This document shows positions 17,220 through 28,302 of a DNA stretch of 64,000 bases, piece after piece. Position numbers and translations under genes: made by a program. The stretch is taken from contig NZ_PYYB01000001.1 of the NCBI RefSeq assembly GCF_003044185.1, forward strand, positions 2,500,978 through 2,564,977, given 5' to 3'. Below the pieces are notes generated by a model. The model made no database searches, was not told the DNA's origin, and worked only from the letters and a program-made list of their open reading frames with translations. This stretch comes from Paraconexibacter algicola (lineage in GTDB: Bacteria > Actinomycetota > Thermoleophilia > Solirubrobacterales > Solirubrobacteraceae). Positions within the stretch are counted from its first letter, which is position 1. The number at the start of each line of letters is the position of its first letter.

Positions 17220-18315
17220 AGGAGTCCCAGCGCTTGAGCTCCGGGAGCGGATCAATGGCGTCGCCACCGGTGTACCAGCCCGGTGCGGTCCAGAGCTCGA
17301 AGTGCAAGTGGCAGCCGGAGGCGCGTCCGGTCTCGCCGATATATCCGATCCGCTGCCCGGCGCGGACGCGGTCGCCCTTCTCCACCAGTGCCCGGTCGCG
17401 CATGTGCATGTAGGCGTAGGACTGCCCGGTCGCGTCCCGGAGGACGAGGTAGTTGCCGGCGCGATCCTGGGTCGCCTCGAACTGCACGACGCCAGGACGT
17501 ACTGCGACGAGCGGCGTGCCACAGGCGGCGAACATGTCCTGACCGCCGTGGCCCCGCGCGCCGCCGAAGTCGTTGGTCGCCGACTGACCGAGGTCGTGCC
17601 GGCCCCGGATGGGAAAGATCGCGTCATGGACGATGACGGTCGGGGTGCTCGCCTGCGTTGCGGTGGCCTGGCCTCGGAGGCGCAGCTCGTAGCGACCGTC
17701 CGGGACCACGGCCCTCTCGACCGTCCCGTCCCAGCGGATCGCGCCGGTGCCAGCGGCGACCGGCCAGGACCGGACCGTCGCTCCGTCGCTGAGCCGGACG
17801 GCGTCGACCGTCGCGGGTGCGGCCGTCGTGTACTCGAGCACGGCGCGCTTGCGCGAGCCCGCGATCAGGGCCTCCCCGGGGCGGAGGTCCACGGCCGGCC
17901 CGCCGACGTCGGCCTGCGGCACCGGGCCGCTGAGGATCCGCAGGCGCGCTCGGGGGCGTCCGTCTCCGCCGGCGGGGCTCTTCAGCAGCAGGCGTCCGCT
18001 GCGCGCGCCGCGCGGGACCGTGACCGTGAGCGTACCGACTGCCTGGGTGCTGGGGGTCGCACGCCGGTCGTCCTTACGCCCCTTCGAACCGAGGAAGATG
18101 ACGCGCTCGACGCCGTTCAGGCCGGTGCCGGTGAGCGTGAGCGCCTGTCCGGCCCGGCAGGCCCAGGCCTCACCGGTGGCGCACGTCGCGCTCGTCGCTG
18201 CGGCGGGGTCCGGGACCGAAGCACCACCGGTCTTGGTCGCCCCCGAAGCGGTGCCGGAGGCGATGCAGGTCAGCACGACGGGTACGACGACAGGCAGCAG
18301 CTTGCGGCAGGACAA
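17212..18315 (-). CDS. Secreted M23 metallopeptidase with IPT-like N-terminus (copy 1)
   Basis: A 367-residue exported protein. After the signal, an IPT/TIG-like domain holds a Cys pair (CATGEAWACRAGQ), then an Ig-like middle with RYELRLRG. The C-terminal M23 domain has DFGGARGHGGQDMFA (HGGQD about 250) and HLHFELW (about 333), the lysostaphin-type zinc ligands. It would cut peptide cross-bridges. It starts with TTG, as its paralogue at 39872-40972 does, in the same AGAGA-n-TC-n-CG TTG context. A probable c-di-AMP riboswitch and operator O6 precede it. Confidence 0.9.
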   Translation of the reverse strand: MSCRKLLPVVVPVVLTCIASGTASGATKTGGASVPDPAAATSATCATGEAWACRAGQALTLTGTGLNGVERVIFLGSKGRKDDRRATPSTQAVGTLTVTVPRGARSGRLLLKSPAGGDGRPRARLRILSGPVPQADVGGPAVDLRPGEALIAGSRKRAVLEYTTAAPATVDAVRLSDGATVRSWPVAAGTGAIRWDGTVERAVVPDGRYELRLRGQATATQASTPTVIVHDAIFPIRGRHDLGQSATNDFGGARGHGGQDMFAACGTPLVAVRPGVVQFEATQDRAGNYLVLRDATGQSYAYMHMRDRALVEKGDRVRAGQRIGYIGETGRASGCHLHFELWTAPGWYTGGDAIDPLPELKRWDSFS

Positions 18316-18321
18316 CGGGAC

Positions 18322-18448
18322 TCTCTTTCGTCGGCCTACGGGGTTAGCTGACGGGCTCGCGCTGAAAGAGTCGCGCTACGACCAGCATCGGTCGATTCGC
18401 CCCGTGAGTGGGTCCCCCGCTCCCCGTCTCCCGACGGGAACTCGGCGC
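18322..18448 (-). ncRNA. Probable c-di-AMP (ydaO/yuaA) riboswitch, copy 1
   Basis: On the minus strand the leader contains a GGGGGACCCAC segment, then GGGGCGAATCGACC, a variable hairpin, and CCCGTCAGCTAACCCCGTAG followed by GC. These are, in order, the conserved blocks of the ydaO motif, which senses c-di-AMP and in actinobacteria usually precedes wall hydrolases. It ends about 10 bases before the TTG of an M23 peptidase. A highly similar element precedes the paralogue at 40972. Boundaries are approximate. Confidence 0.8.
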
Positions 18449-18465
18449 TCCTATGGCGCGTAGGA
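18449..18465. promoter_or_regulatory. Operator O6
   Basis: tcctat-ggcgc-gtagga. A minus-strand -10 box TATTCT (18470-18465) abuts it, so the dyad would cover the start of the riboswitch transcript. Confidence 0.75.
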
Positions 18466-18515
18466 GAATAGAGGACCGTTCGGATCGATGCGAGCCCGCG
18501 AGCGCTCGTCCGGTG

Positions 18516-18532
18516 TCCTACGTCGCGTAGTA
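18516..18532. promoter_or_regulatory. Operator O7
   Basis: tcctac-gtcgc-gtagta. Its last base is the A of the ATG at 18532, so a bound repressor would sit on the start of a leaderless message. Confidence 0.8.
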
Positions 18533-19392
18533 TGGTCTGGGAGATGCAACTGCGGACGCTTCGCGCGCTGGTCTCCTTCCTGGCGCTCGCCGCGCTCGCC
18601 GGTTGTGGCCAGGCGGAACGCAAGTCCGGTCTCGTGGCGGTCGATCCGGTCGGTCACGTCCACGCCGTCGGCTTCGATCCGCAGGACCGGTCGATCCTCG
18701 TCGCCGCGCACCGCGGACTCTTCCGGGCCGCCTCAGATGCCACCAGCGCGACGCCGGTGGGGGACGAGCGGCGCGACGTGATGGGCTTCTCGGTCGAGAA
18801 GCCGGGGCGCTACGTCGGTTCGGGGCATCCGGACCTCCGGCAGGGTGGGCCTACCTCGGTCGGCTTCATCCGCTCGAGCGACGGTGGTGCTGCGTGGGAG
18901 ACCGTCTCGCTCGAGGGCCGGGCGGACCTCCATGCGATCGAGGTCGCCGGGAATCGCGTCTACGCGTTTGACGCCCTCAGCGGCAAGCTGCTGCGTAGTC
19001 GGGACTCCGGAGCGACGTGGAGCAGCACGACGGTCCCGCCCGTCCTCGACCTCGCAGTCGACCCGGTCGACGCCGATCGGCTGGTCGCGTCGACCGAGCA
19101 AGGCGTTCTGGTGTCGACCGACGGGGGGCGTGGGTTCCGGCCGGTCGTCGACCTGCCCCTGAGCCATCTCACCTGGGGTTCGGACGGCATCACCGCCGTA
19201 GGTGGCGACCAGGTTGTCCAGCGGATCAGCGGCGACCTGCGCACGATCAACCAGCACGGGCGGGCGCCGATCGTTCCCGCCGCGACGACGGAGACGGACT
19301 TCGGGCTGCTCGTCGCAGGGGACGACGGCAGCGTCTACACCAGCCGCGACGGGGGCCGTACCTGGGATCTGACCCTCGAACCGATCCGGTAG
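18532..19392 (+). CDS. Lipoprotein with BNR/sortilin-like beta-propeller repeats
   Basis: A 286-residue protein with a lipoprotein signal ending ALAGC. Repeated blades contain [34 protein letters not shown] and [13 protein letters not shown], which are Asp-box (BNR) motifs of a propeller. The N-terminal [16 protein letters not shown] matches the F510_1955-type family. Start is ATG 18532 or ATG 18544. The last 58 bases overlap the convergent copper-type ATPase gene. A copper-related sensor or chaperone role is only a guess from location. Confidence 0.8.
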   Translation: MVWEMQLRTLRALVSFLALAALAGCGQAERKSGLVAVDPVGHVHAVGFDPQDRSILVAAHRGLFRAASDATSATPVGDERRDVMGFSVEKPGRYVGSGHPDLRQGGPTSVGFIRSSDGGAAWETVSLEGRADLHAIEVAGNRVYAFDALSGKLLRSRDSGATWSSTTVPPVLDLAVDPVDADRLVASTEQGVLVSTDGGRGFRPVVDLPLSHLTWGSDGITAVGGDQVVQRISGDLRTINQHGRAPIVPAATTETDFGLLVAGDDGSVYTSRDGGRTWDLTLEPIR

Positions 19393-21479
19393 CGCAGCCA
19401 CGGCGCCGACGGGTCGGCTCCGGGCAGGCGCAGGCGCTTCAGCGACACCGCGTTCACCGCGACGATGATGCTCGAACCGGCCATCGAGATAGCAGCGACC
19501 TCGGGAGCCAGGACGAGCCCGATGGGCTCGAGCACCCCGGCAGCGATCGGAAGGGCCATCGAGTTGTAGCCCACCGCCCACCAGAGGTTCTGTCGCATCT
19601 TCCGCACGGTGCCGCGGCTGATCGCGATCGCAACGGCCACGTCCAACGGGTCCGAGCGCATCAGCACGACGTCGGCCGTCTCCACGGCGACGTCGGTGCC
19701 CGCGCCGATCGCGATCCCGACGTCGGCCTGCGCCAGCGCCGGGGCGTCGTTCACCCCGTCCCCGACCATCGCGACGCGGTGACCCCCGGCCTGGAGACCG
19801 GCGACGGTCGCCGCCTTGTCGGCGGGCAGGACCTCGGCGAGGACGTCGTCGATGCCGACTTCCGATGCGATACGCGTGGCCGTCGCATGGCTGTCGCCGG
19901 AGAGCATCACCGGTCGGACACCCAGTACCTGCAGCGCCCGGATCGCTGCAGCCGCGGTCGGGCGGGTCGCGTCAGCGATCGCGATCACCGCGACCGCCCG
20001 GCCGTCGATGCCCACGATGACGCTCGTGCGGCCCTGACCGGTGAGCTCGGCGAACCGCTCGGCCAGCGCATCGAGCACGATGCCCTCATGGTCGAGCAGC
20101 CGTCGGTTGCCGATGACCAGCCGGTGTCCCTCGACCACGGCCACGGCACCGTGGCCGGGGACCGCGTCGAACGCCTCGACCTGCGGGAGCGGGATACCAC
20201 GCGCCTTCGCTGCCGCCACGACCGCATCCGCCAGCGGGTGCTCGCTCTCGCGCTCAGCCGCCGCGACGAGACGCAGCAGCGTGTCCTCGCTCATGCCCGA
20301 TGCAAGCGCGATCTCGACCACCTCGGGCTCGCCGCGGGTCAGCGTGCCGGTCTTGTCCAACACCACCGTGTCCAGCCCGGCAGCCTGCTCCAGCGCTATG
20401 GCGTGCTTGAACAGGACGCCGCGACCGGCGCCGAGCCCCGTGCCGACCATGATCGCTGTCGGCGTCGCGAGGCCGAGCGCATCGGGGCAGGTGACGACGA
20501 CCACGGTGATCGCGAAGAGCAGCGACTCCTCGACGTCGCGCCCGATCACGAAGTACCAGGCGACAAAGGTTCCAACGCCTCCGACCAGTGCCACGAGCAC
20601 GAGCCAGAACGCGGCACGGTCGGCCAGTCGTTGGCCCGGAGCCTTGGAGCTCTGCGCCTCCTGCACGAGGCGGACGATCTGCGCGAGGGCGGTGTCCGCG
20701 CCGATGGCGACCGCGCGGGCGCGGAGCGTCCCGTTCTTGTTGATCGTCGCACCGATCAGCGCGTCACCTGACCGCTTGTGCACCGGGAGGCTCTCCCCGG
20801 TGACGGTGGACTCGTCCACCTCGCTCTCACCGTCTTCGACGATCCCGTCGACGGGCAGCTTGGAACCGGGGCGGACGAGCAGGAGGTCACCCACGACGAC
20901 GTCGGCAGTCGGGACCTCGACGGGTTCGCCGTCGCGCAGGATCGTCGCCTTCGCCGGCGCGAGATCCAGCAGCGTCCGGATCGCGTCGTTCGCCCCGCCG
21001 CGGGCACGCATCTCGAACCAGTGACCGAGCAGGACGAACGTCGCGAGCATCGCCGCGGCGTCGTAGAAGACGTCGCCGGAGATGACGAAGGTCGCCGCCA
21101 CGGAGTAGATCCACGCCGTACCGATCGCAACCGCGACCAGGACCATCATGTCGAGCGTTCGCGCGCGCAGCGCGGCGACCGCACCGACGAAGAAGATCGA
21201 CGACGCGTAGAGCACGATCGGCCCGCTCAACGCCAGCAACCAGATGTCGCGGTCCACTCCGAGCGGCGTGGCGACCTCTTGACCGAGCAGCTTCGTGCCG
21301 ACCATCGACCAGACCAGCGTCGGGATCGTGAAGACGAGGGAGATCAAGAACCGGTTGCGCATGTCCCGGCCCATCGCGGCCATTGACATGCTGCCGTGGT
21401 CATGCATCGGCGGTGTTGGCTCCAAGTTCGCGCCGTCGGCCGCGGGGGCCGACGGCGGGGAGGCCTCAGCGGTCGTCAC
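19335..21479 (-). CDS. P1B-type (copper-like) ATPase with CPD motif
   Basis: A 714-residue cation pump. No HMA domain is present; the N-terminus has [12 protein letters not shown], a Met/His metal-binding stretch as in CopB pumps. The membrane metal site reads [15 protein letters not shown] (about 327-341): CPD instead of CPC, CPH or SPC. Phosphorylation loop DKTGTLT (about 375), SEHPLAD, and [11 protein letters not shown] (about 578) are intact. The last helices have NLWWAVGYN and [15 protein letters not shown], resembling Cu+ pumps. GTG 21479 overlaps the small upstream gene by 14 bases. Probable copper or silver exporter under operator O8. Confidence 0.88.
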   Translation of the reverse strand: MTTAEASPPSAPAADGANLEPTPPMHDHGSMSMAAMGRDMRNRFLISLVFTIPTLVWSMVGTKLLGQEVATPLGVDRDIWLLALSGPIVLYASSIFFVGAVAALRARTLDMMVLVAVAIGTAWIYSVAATFVISGDVFYDAAAMLATFVLLGHWFEMRARGGANDAIRTLLDLAPAKATILRDGEPVEVPTADVVVGDLLLVRPGSKLPVDGIVEDGESEVDESTVTGESLPVHKRSGDALIGATINKNGTLRARAVAIGADTALAQIVRLVQEAQSSKAPGQRLADRAAFWLVLVALVGGVGTFVAWYFVIGRDVEESLLFAITVVVVTCPDALGLATPTAIMVGTGLGAGRGVLFKHAIALEQAAGLDTVVLDKTGTLTRGEPEVVEIALASGMSEDTLLRLVAAAERESEHPLADAVVAAAKARGIPLPQVEAFDAVPGHGAVAVVEGHRLVIGNRRLLDHEGIVLDALAERFAELTGQGRTSVIVGIDGRAVAVIAIADATRPTAAAAIRALQVLGVRPVMLSGDSHATATRIASEVGIDDVLAEVLPADKAATVAGLQAGGHRVAMVGDGVNDAPALAQADVGIAIGAGTDVAVETADVVLMRSDPLDVAVAIAISRGTVRKMRQNLWWAVGYNSMALPIAAGVLEPIGLVLAPEVAAISMAGSSIIVAVNAVSLKRLRLPGADPSAPWLRYRIGSRVRSQVRPPSRLV

Positions 21480-21639
21480 GGTCGCGCTCGCTCGGCCGCA
21501 TCATCAGCCACATCATTCCGCCCATCATCGCCATGCAGAGCAGCAGCGGCAGGAACGCAAGTGTCCCCGCCCCGGTGGAGACGAGGATCGCGCCGGTCAC
21601 GAGCAGCAGCGCGCAGATCAGGACATGGTGGGTCTTCAT
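21466..21639 (-). CDS. Small Met-rich membrane protein (DUF2933-like)
   Basis: A 57-residue protein from ATG 21639; an upstream GTG at 21669 is possible. After one helix ([17 protein letters not shown]) comes [16 protein letters not shown], a Met-rich second helix typical of DUF2933-like proteins that travel with copper ATPases. It overlaps the ATPase start by 14 bases and is probably the first gene of that operon. Confidence 0.65.
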   Translation of the reverse strand: MKTHHVLICALLLVTGAILVSTGAGTLAFLPLLLCMAMMGGMMWLMMRPSERDRDDR

Positions 21640-21729
21640 GGGAGCTTTCTCGGTCGGAGGGGTGGTCACCGACGCTAGGTGCTCCGCTTGGCCATGACTT
21701 CCGTACCACTCGGCACGCAGACTGCGGCT

Positions 21730-21746
21730 TCCTACGGACTGTCGGA
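21730..21746. promoter_or_regulatory. Operator O8
   Basis: tcctac-ggact-gtcgga, one arm mismatch. It lies 90 bases upstream of ATG 21639 and 109 bases beyond the end of the methyltransferase gene on the same strand. Confidence 0.6.
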
Positions 21747-21855
21747 GAAAAGCCGATGCGGTGTGGGAGGCGCGAGAAGCCCGGGCGACTGCGATGACTG
21801 GCCGCTGCGCGGCTTCGATGTGCAGCGGGGCCGATCGTCAAACTGCGATGGCGCC

Positions 21856-22491
21856 TCAGTTCGTTCGTCGACGAGCCACGATCCAGTTGAAGGGCTGTGG
21901 GGTTCCTCTTGGGGTCTGGTGGGACGTCGTCCACGTTGCGACGTTCTCGAACGCGTCGCCGAGGAGGTTCTCGAGATCCTCATGTGAGCTGCGGCGAACT
22001 GGCAGCCCGGAGCAGCGATCGGGGCCGTCGGGTGCGAACGTGGAGATCGCCGCGTGGCCGCCTGGGCGAACGCGACGGGCGAGGAGTTCGGCATACCGGG
22101 AGCGCTGGACGGGGTCGGTGAAGAAGTGCAGCACGGCGCGGTCGTGCCAGAAGCCGTACTCGCGCTCGGGCACCGAGTCGAGGAGGTCGCCCTGGACCCA
22201 GACGATGCGCTCTGCTGACTTCCCGAGTCGGCGCTGCGCGAGTTGCAGCGCCGAGGATGAGAGGTCGAGGACGGTGATGTCTGAGAAGCCGTCAGCGAGC
22301 AGCCTGCCGGCCAGCGTCGACGCCCCGCCACCGACGTCGATGACGGGGTCGGCGGGCTCGGGCAGTGCGACGGCGATCGCCTTGAGCGAGTCGACTGGCT
22401 CGAGCTGTGTCCAGCTGCGGTCGGCGTCTCCGCCTGCGTAGGCGTCTTCCCAGACGCTCGACGGGTCCGATTTAGGCTCGTCACTGCTCAC
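21856..22491 (-). CDS. Class I SAM-dependent methyltransferase
   Basis: A 211-residue protein. VIDVGGGASTLAGRLLADG (about 50-68) is motif I, VLDLSSSALQLAQRR motif II, and WVQGDLLDSVPE plus FWHDRAVLHFF motif IV. The N-terminal SSVWEDAYAGGDADRSWTQ and the C-terminal FNWIVARR are typical of small-molecule or metalloid methyltransferases of this size. GTG 22491 is chosen because upstream residues are arginine-rich shadow sequence. It is the last gene of the ArsR-led operon, 78 bases after the cyclase-YHS gene. Confidence 0.8.
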   Translation of the reverse strand: MSSDEPKSDPSSVWEDAYAGGDADRSWTQLEPVDSLKAIAVALPEPADPVIDVGGGASTLAGRLLADGFSDITVLDLSSSALQLAQRRLGKSAERIVWVQGDLLDSVPEREYGFWHDRAVLHFFTDPVQRSRYAELLARRVRPGGHAAISTFAPDGPDRCSGLPVRRSSHEDLENLLGDAFENVATWTTSHQTPRGTPQPFNWIVARRRTN

Positions 22492-22569
22492 GCGGGTTCT
22501 TCTCCGTTGTCGTCGGTCGAACTCGAGCCGGAGCCATGGACGGGGTCGGCTGCGGCGCAACTCCGGTCG

Positions 22570-23240
22570 TCACGGTACGTGCCCGGCGTAGTGCCGCGGG
22601 TTGCGCGCGAAGACGGTCGCGCAGTGGGTGCTGCAGAAGTGCAGGGTGCGATCGGCGTGCCGCAGCGTGGTTGCCGCGGCGTCCGGGTGCACGGCCATCC
22701 GGCAGACCGGGTCGAGGGCGAGGCCTGCGTCGTGGCTGGTGCGGACGCGCAGGGCGTGAAGGAGGACCGGGTCGGGGACGTTGCGCAGCGGGCGCCATCC
22801 GAGCCGGTCGATCCGCCATTGCGGCGGAGGAGCGGACGTCAGCAGCGTGTCCTCGGTGAGGAGCACCTCGTCGGGTTCGGCGAGCGCCGCGACCCTGGCG
22901 GCGATGTTGACCGTCATGCCGAACCAGTCGTCACCGCGACGTACTGCGGGACCGGTGTGCAGGCCGACGCGGATCCCGAGGGCGCCGTGTCGGGTGCCCA
23001 GCTCGCCGACCGCGCATTCTGCGAGGCAGAGCGCACGGTGGGCGTCGGAGACATGGACGAGGACCGCGTCGCCCATGGTCTTGACCTCGCGGGCTTCGTG
23101 ATCGTCGAGCATCTCGCGGACGCCGGCGACGAATGCGGCGGCGACGTCGGCGGCTGCGTCGTCTCCGTGCGCAGCCGTGAGGGCGGTGAAGCCGGCGAGG
23201 TCGGCGAGGACGAAGGTGTGCTGCGTGTCCTGGGCGTTCG

Positions 23241-23244
<4 letters not shown>
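22570..23244 (-). CDS. Class III nucleotidyl cyclase fused to a YHS metal domain
   Basis: A 224-residue protein, GTG overlapping the ATPase stop (GTGA). HTFVLADLAGFTALTAAHGDD (residues 8-28) holds the first metal Asp of class III cyclases and VKTMGDAVLVHV the second. VGLHTGPAVRRGDDWFGMTVNIAARVA supplies the N...R transition-state segment. From about 178, LDPVCRMAVHP...LHFCSTHCATVFARNP is a YHS domain with DPVC and CxxxC. The YHS domain is common in or beside heavy-metal ATPases, but its covalent union with a cyclase is not one I know. It sits directly after a Zn/Cd ATPase, so the cyclase may report metal status, or be a degenerate cyclase acting as metal chaperone. Confidence 0.82.
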
Positions 23245-25534
<2,290 letters not shown>

Positions 25535-25538
<4 letters not shown>

Positions 25539-25888
25539 GCCTGCACGACGTCCGTGAGTGTGGCGTCCAGCAACGCGCGGCCGGCCGCGGTCAGCGAGTA
25601 CATGACCATCTTTCCGTCGCGCCGCGACACGACGAGCTTGGCGGTCTTGAGCGAGCGGACGTGGTGGGACACGAGCGTGTCGGAGCGCTCGACGATCCAG
25701 GCGAGATCGCACACGCAGAGCTCTCCGTCCGCGTCGCGGAGCGCAGACGCGATCAGGAGGCGGGTCGGGTCGGCAAGCCCTTTGGCGCGCTCGGCCGCTG
25801 CCTCGGCGTCCGCGGCCGAGGGCCGCGTCGCGCGGAGGGCCTCGGCGCGCTCAAGGTCGAGGCACAGCAGATCGCACGAATCGCTCAT
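25535..25888 (-). CDS. ArsR/SmtB-family metal sensor, CadC-like
   Basis: A 117-residue protein. The winged helix includes LADPTRLLIASALRDADGELCVCDLA, where ELCVCDL is the alpha-3 Cys site of CadC-type sensors, and SDTLVSHHVRSLKTAKLV the recognition helix. N-terminal CDLLCLD adds two Cys in the CadC arrangement. It should repress its own operon until Cd, Pb or Zn binds. ATG 25888 with the palindrome at 25901-25912 just upstream. Confidence 0.9.
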
Positions 25889-25900
25889 AGGGACATACTA

Positions 25901-25912
25901 ACGCACATGCGT
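25901..25912. promoter_or_regulatory. Candidate ArsR operator
   Basis: acgca-ca-tgcgt is a perfect 12-bp dyad 12 bases upstream of the arsR start, placed to block its promoter. The core is short, so the call is tentative. Confidence 0.45.
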
Positions 25913-25978
25913 CTGTTCGGTCGGCCGGAAAACTAGGCCGGGTAGTAGACGCGTGATGTTGTCGCTAGAGTGCGCGCC

Positions 25979-26689
25979 GTGTCTAGCCGTCAGGAGCAGA
26001 GGGCCGCGCGTCGCCGAGAGCGCGAGGAGCGGGCCGCCGCGGAAGCGGCCGAGCAGGCCAAGCGTCAGCGGCTGCGGCAGGCTGCAGGCGTCGTCTTCGC
26101 GGTCGTGGCTGTTGGCGGCATCGCCGCTGCGGTCGTCGTCGGCGGCAGCAGCGGGTCCGGCCCGCAAGCGACCGGAAGCGGCGGTGCGGCTGTCCCCATC
26201 CCGCAGCAGAAGATCACCGATCTGGCCGAAGCGGCGAAGGCCGCCGACTGCGAGCTTCGCGAGCAACTTCCCAACGAAGGCAGCGACCACGTTGAGGGAG
26301 AGGTCGACGGCTACAAGACCAACCCGCCGACCTCGGGTCCTCACAGCGTGACGCCGGCCGAGGACGGCGAGTACTCCCCGGGCAACGAGCCCGCCAAGGA
26401 GAACGTGGTCCACACGCTCGAGCATGGCCGGATCGTCTTCCAGTTCGCGCCCGGCACCACGAGGGCCGACCAGGGCAGGCTGTCGAGTCTGTACTCGGAG
26501 GACTTCAGCGGCGGCAACGGCTATCACCAGGCGGTGATGCAGAACAACACCGACATGCCGTTCAAGTTCGCGGCCGCGGCCTGGACCAACTACGTCGGGT
26601 GCCCCGGGCCGCTGAACTCGGCGACGATCGACACGCTGCGCGCCTTCCGCGCGAAGTATGTGGACAAGGGACCGGAGCTGGTCCCCTGA
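25979..26689 (+). CDS. DUF3105 membrane-anchored protein
   Basis: A 236-residue protein with a basic N-terminus (QEQRAARRREREERAAAEAA), one helix near 35-58, and an extracytoplasmic domain. YKTNPPTSGPHSVTPAEDGEY and NVVHTLEHGRIVFQF are the conserved DUF3105 blocks, with His and Cys (NYVGCPG) that could bind metal. GTG 25979 is preferred over GTG 25970. DUF3105 proteins often neighbour DsbA/VKOR or DUF305 genes. Function unknown. Confidence 0.8.
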   Translation: MSSRQEQRAARRREREERAAAEAAEQAKRQRLRQAAGVVFAVVAVGGIAAAVVVGGSSGSGPQATGSGGAAVPIPQQKITDLAEAAKAADCELREQLPNEGSDHVEGEVDGYKTNPPTSGPHSVTPAEDGEYSPGNEPAKENVVHTLEHGRIVFQFAPGTTRADQGRLSSLYSEDFSGGNGYHQAVMQNNTDMPFKFAAAAWTNYVGCPGPLNSATIDTLRAFRAKYVDKGPELVP

Positions 26690-26693
26690 GCGG

Positions 26694-27293
26694 TCAGGGC
26701 CGGATGGTTCCGATCCCGGGCAGAAAGCGGCCGGCTCTCGCCGCGTACGCGCGGTAGTCATCGCCGTGCAGGGCGAGCAGGTGTGGCTCCTCGACGACGC
26801 GCACCTGCAGCTCGACAGCGACGACCAGCAGGACGAGCGCCGCGAGCGCCGGTACACCGGGCACCATCAGCGCCAAGCCCGAAGCGCTGAGCAGCAGCGT
26901 GCTGAAGAACGGGTTGCGCACCCTGGCGAAGACGCCGTCGCCGACCAGGGCGGTCTGCTCGTCTGCCGCGACACCCACCCTCCATGCGGCGCCCATGGCC
27001 CGCTGCGCCACGACTGAGCCGACCGACCCCGCGGCGAACAGTCCGACTCCAAAGGCTTGGACGACCGGAGCGTTGAACAGGTTCGAGAGGCCGAGCAGTC
27101 CCGCGACCGGTGCGAGGAGTCCGAGCGCGAGAGCGACGGCGAACAGCACGCCGCCGAACCACGCCGCCGAGCCCGGGCGACCCGTGATGCCGCGCCAGCC
27201 GGCGGTCCCGGTTTGCCGCTTGAGCAGGAGCGCGCGACCGGCGAACACCACGAGCAGGTAGAGGAGGAAGAGGCCAAGGGCCAGCGCGTTCAT
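26694..27293 (-). CDS. ICMT/PEMT-type membrane methyltransferase (copy 1)
   Basis: A 199-residue protein with five or so helices. VFARVRNPFFSTLLL (about 130-145) and VEEPHLLALHGDDYRAYAARAGRFLP at the end are the SAM-binding signature of isoprenylcysteine carboxyl methyltransferase-like proteins. Bacterial members act on unknown lipids or thiols. It starts within the last 4 bases of the upstream lipoprotein gene. Confidence 0.82.
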   Translation of the reverse strand: MNALALGLFLLYLLVVFAGRALLLKRQTGTAGWRGITGRPGSAAWFGGVLFAVALALGLLAPVAGLLGLSNLFNAPVVQAFGVGLFAAGSVGSVVAQRAMGAAWRVGVAADEQTALVGDGVFARVRNPFFSTLLLSASGLALMVPGVPALAALVLLVVAVELQVRVVEEPHLLALHGDDYRAYAARAGRFLPGIGTIRP

Positions 27294-27736
27294 CCCGCCA
27301 CCTTGGCCCCGTCCCGCGGGACGCGCACATTGCCCTTCTGGGGATACACGACCTCGAGCAGGCGTCCGTCGTAGATTGCGCCGACGTGCGCGTCGGTACC
27401 GAGCGCCAGGAGTCGTCTGCGGACCGACGAAGTGAAACGAAGCTCCTCCTGGTCGCCGACGTCGACGACCTCACGGACGTCTCTGCCGGTGGCCACGGGG
27501 TCGGTGCCGACGATCGCGATCCAGCAGGCGCGGCCGGGAGGGTGGTCCTCTGTTCGAACCGCCATGCGCCCGGGCGCTTCCCGAGCCGCCTCCTCCGACT
27601 GGCAGAGCGCCCGTGGCGCGGCGCGCTGCCAGTTGACGATGGTGAGCTTGCTCGAGCGCAGGTCGCGCTGCGGCTCGTCGCCACCGCAGCCGGCGATTGC
27701 GGATGACGCTGCGAGGACGGGGAGGATGTACCGCAT
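27290..27736 (-). CDS. Putative lipoprotein of unknown function
   Basis: A 148-residue protein with signal YILPVLAASSAIAGC and a lipobox Cys at 17. The mature part contains two further Cys (RALCQSEE and PGRACWIAIVG) that may pair. No family recognised. It is coupled to the ICMT-like gene by a 4-base overlap. Confidence 0.6.
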   Translation of the reverse strand: MRYILPVLAASSAIAGCGGDEPQRDLRSSKLTIVNWQRAAPRALCQSEEAAREAPGRMAVRTEDHPPGRACWIAIVGTDPVATGRDVREVVDVGDQEELRFTSSVRRRLLALGTDAHVGAIYDGRLLEVVYPQKGNVRVPRDGAKVAG

Positions 27737-27782
27737 GCCTCGTAGGTATATCGCAATGAACGTTGGAATGTTATCGGGTGCG

Positions 27783-28244
27783 TCATTGCACGACGAGATC
27801 GGTGAACAGCACGGCTTCGACCTTCACGTCTGTCGCGCGGTTGATCGTCGCGCAGAGTCTGCGCTTCAGGCGCGCACGACCTCGTGTAGTCGCTAGCCGC
27901 CTCGCCGGCATGTCGGTGAGGGTTTCCGTGATGATCGCCCGTACCACCGCCTCCTGCTCGAGCGTTCCGAAACCCGGGGGTGGCTTGGCTGGCGCGCCCT
28001 TCGGAGTCGTGCGGGGGGCACTGACGAAGTCGTGCTCCAGCACGAGTGCGACGCCAAGTTTCGCGAACCTGCCCTCTTCCAAGGCGATCAGGAACTCGCG
28101 CGGGAGCACATAGACCTCGCCTTCGACCTTCGGCGGAGGGCCTGCCGCCGCCGGTTTGCCAGGCGCGAACTTGTACCCGGCGCCCGCAAGCAGCAGGACT
28201 ATCGGGAGTGCGATCTTCAGGACGTTCACCGTATGCCGTGACAT
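27783..28244 (-). CDS. FliL-like protein
   Basis: A 153-residue protein with one N-terminal helix (LKIALPIVLLLAGAGYKFAP), a Pro/Ala linker, and a domain with VYVLPREFLIALEEGRFAKLGVALVLE and the ending VKVEAVLFTDLVVQ. That closing segment is the hallmark of FliL, the stator-associated flagellar protein. No other flagellar gene is in the window, so it is either a dispersed flagellar gene or a FliL/SPFH-like stress scaffold. Confidence 0.75.
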   Translation of the reverse strand: MSRHTVNVLKIALPIVLLLAGAGYKFAPGKPAAAGPPPKVEGEVYVLPREFLIALEEGRFAKLGVALVLEHDFVSAPRTTPKGAPAKPPPGFGTLEQEAVVRAIITETLTDMPARRLATTRGRARLKRRLCATINRATDVKVEAVLFTDLVVQ

Positions 28245-28284
28245 CGGGCCACCCGTCGATGGTTGTATCGGGGCTGGACGGATC

Positions 28285-28301
28285 TCCTAGACTGCGTAGT
28301 A
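28285..28301. promoter_or_regulatory. Operator O9
   Basis: tcctag-actgc-gtagta. The -10 TAGACT (28288-28293) overlaps the left arm; ATG 28303 begins one base after the dyad. Confidence 0.8.
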
Positions 28302-28302
28302 G

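Noticed and set aside
27737-27760. Half-site cctcgtaggta near the lipoprotein gene as another operator
   Set aside because: Only one arm is present; no second arm at a 5-base spacing.
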